From NCBI GenBank assembly GCA_051954695.1, contig JBQCHL010000014.1:1-64000 (forward strand): DNA of 64,000 bases, read 5' to 3'. Position 1 is the first letter of the stretch. Each line of letters opens with the position of its first letter. Positions 63,723 to 64,000 of this stretch are shown here, piece by piece. Under the pieces are notes generated by a model. It was not told the origin of the DNA. It ran no database searches and saw nothing but the letters and a program-made list of their open reading frames with translations. The stretch comes from Terrimonas_A sp051954695. Lineage in GTDB: Bacteria; Bacteroidota; Bacteroidia; Chitinophagales; Chitinophagaceae. Position numbers and translations under genes: made by a program.

Positions 63723-64000
63723 ATGTATTTAGAAATTTTTTCCTTTTGCCCACGCTGGGGACAAACTCATCTTCCATGGGATGAATTTGCCAAGCGGGTA
63801 AAAGAGAGCGGGTATGATGGAGTGGAAACAGATGTGCCCGCAGATAAAAAAGAAAAGGATATTGTATTAAACGCGTTGGCTAAATACGGGTTAAAACTAG
63901 TGGCCCAGCATTGGGAAACAGTGGAACCGGATTTTGAGCAGCACCTGGAAGCATATAAAAAGCGGTTGGAAATTATGGCGGCCGCAAAACCGTTGCTGAT
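63723..64000 (+). CDS. Sugar phosphate isomerase/epimerase-like protein, 5' part
   Basis: An open reading frame from ATG 63723 to the window end, 92 complete codons, not interrupted. The start MYLEIFSFCPRWGQTHLPWD and the segment SGYDGVETDVPADKKEK resemble the first strands of xylose-isomerase-like TIM barrels (the position where Glu begins the metal site). It begins 51 bases after PhyH 2, on the same strand, and would be the second protein of this kind in the locus. The rest lies beyond the window. Confidence 0.75.
   Translation, partial: MYLEIFSFCPRWGQTHLPWDEFAKRVKESGYDGVETDVPADKKEKDIVLNALAKYGLKLVAQHWETVEPDFEQHLEAYKKRLEIMAAAKPLL

Overview
The window looks like a chromosomal segment of a Bacteroidota bacterium, most likely a Chitinophagaceae-type member. 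Reasons: several promoters match the Bacteroidota pattern TTTG-N19-21-TAnnTTTG; exported proteins include a carboxypeptidase-regulatory-like TonB-dependent receptor, two-component-propeller histidine kinases and twin-arginine oxidoreductases; ribosome-binding sites are weak; and the two-subunit 2-oxoglutarate dehydrogenase genes and a monofunctional aspartate kinase are arranged as in that phylum. The genus is inference only. No tRNA, rRNA, CRISPR array, insertion sequence, prophage or replication origin was seen.

Layout. 1-9.4 kb: exported Gfo/Idh oxidoreductase, MFS transporter, M14 carboxypeptidase, rpsT, sucA and sucB. 9.5-16.3 kb: a signalling block of two paralogous propeller histidine kinases around one LuxR-type response regulator. 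16.5-30 kb: mostly single housekeeping genes (RsmB-like rRNA methyltransferase, lipoprotein, mnmA, large M14 peptidase, ssb, Ldh-family dehydrogenase, aspartate kinase, a carboxypeptidase-regulatory-like protein, GH16, amidase, VOC protein). 30-36.3 kb: glutamate dehydrogenase, ccmD-ccmC-ccmB, tdk, a conserved unknown protein and waaA. 36.4-42.8 kb: one co-directional nucleotide-sugar cluster (DegT aminotransferase, UDP-glucose dehydrogenase, UDP-glucuronate decarboxylase, a second nucleotide-sugar dehydrogenase, rfbC, rfbD), probably serving surface polysaccharide.

43-64 kb is the most unusual part: a glycan-degradation locus that is not a standard SusC/SusD locus. It holds an AraC regulator divergent from a phytanoyl-CoA-dioxygenase-like oxygenase, a LacI regulator, a 636-residue toroid protein, a sugar isomerase-like TIM barrel, GH28, GH105, a 947-residue lipoprotein of unrecognised family, GH20, a 423-residue toroid protein, a TonB-dependent receptor without SusD, a NagB-like protein with altered active-site residues, a second oxygenase and a second TIM barrel cut by the window edge. 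The genes after the LacI gene fall into two tightly packed units, starting near 47958 and 55183. Each has a LacI-type palindrome centred on ACGT in its upstream gap, and a 13-base copy of the first palindrome also lies inside the receptor gene. The enzyme set suggests a polymer with uronic acid and possibly hexosamine residues; the actual substrate cannot be read from sequence.

At the smaller scale, many intergenic gaps carry families of short word-like repeats: a roughly 100-base dispersed repeat rich in CGACTA words, GCGAATGG units, CACAAAGA units in perfect 30- and 37-base inverted repeats, and TTCAAAAGT units. They lie strikingly often directly at or inside the 3' ends of genes, in mnmA and apparently tdk supplying the last codons.
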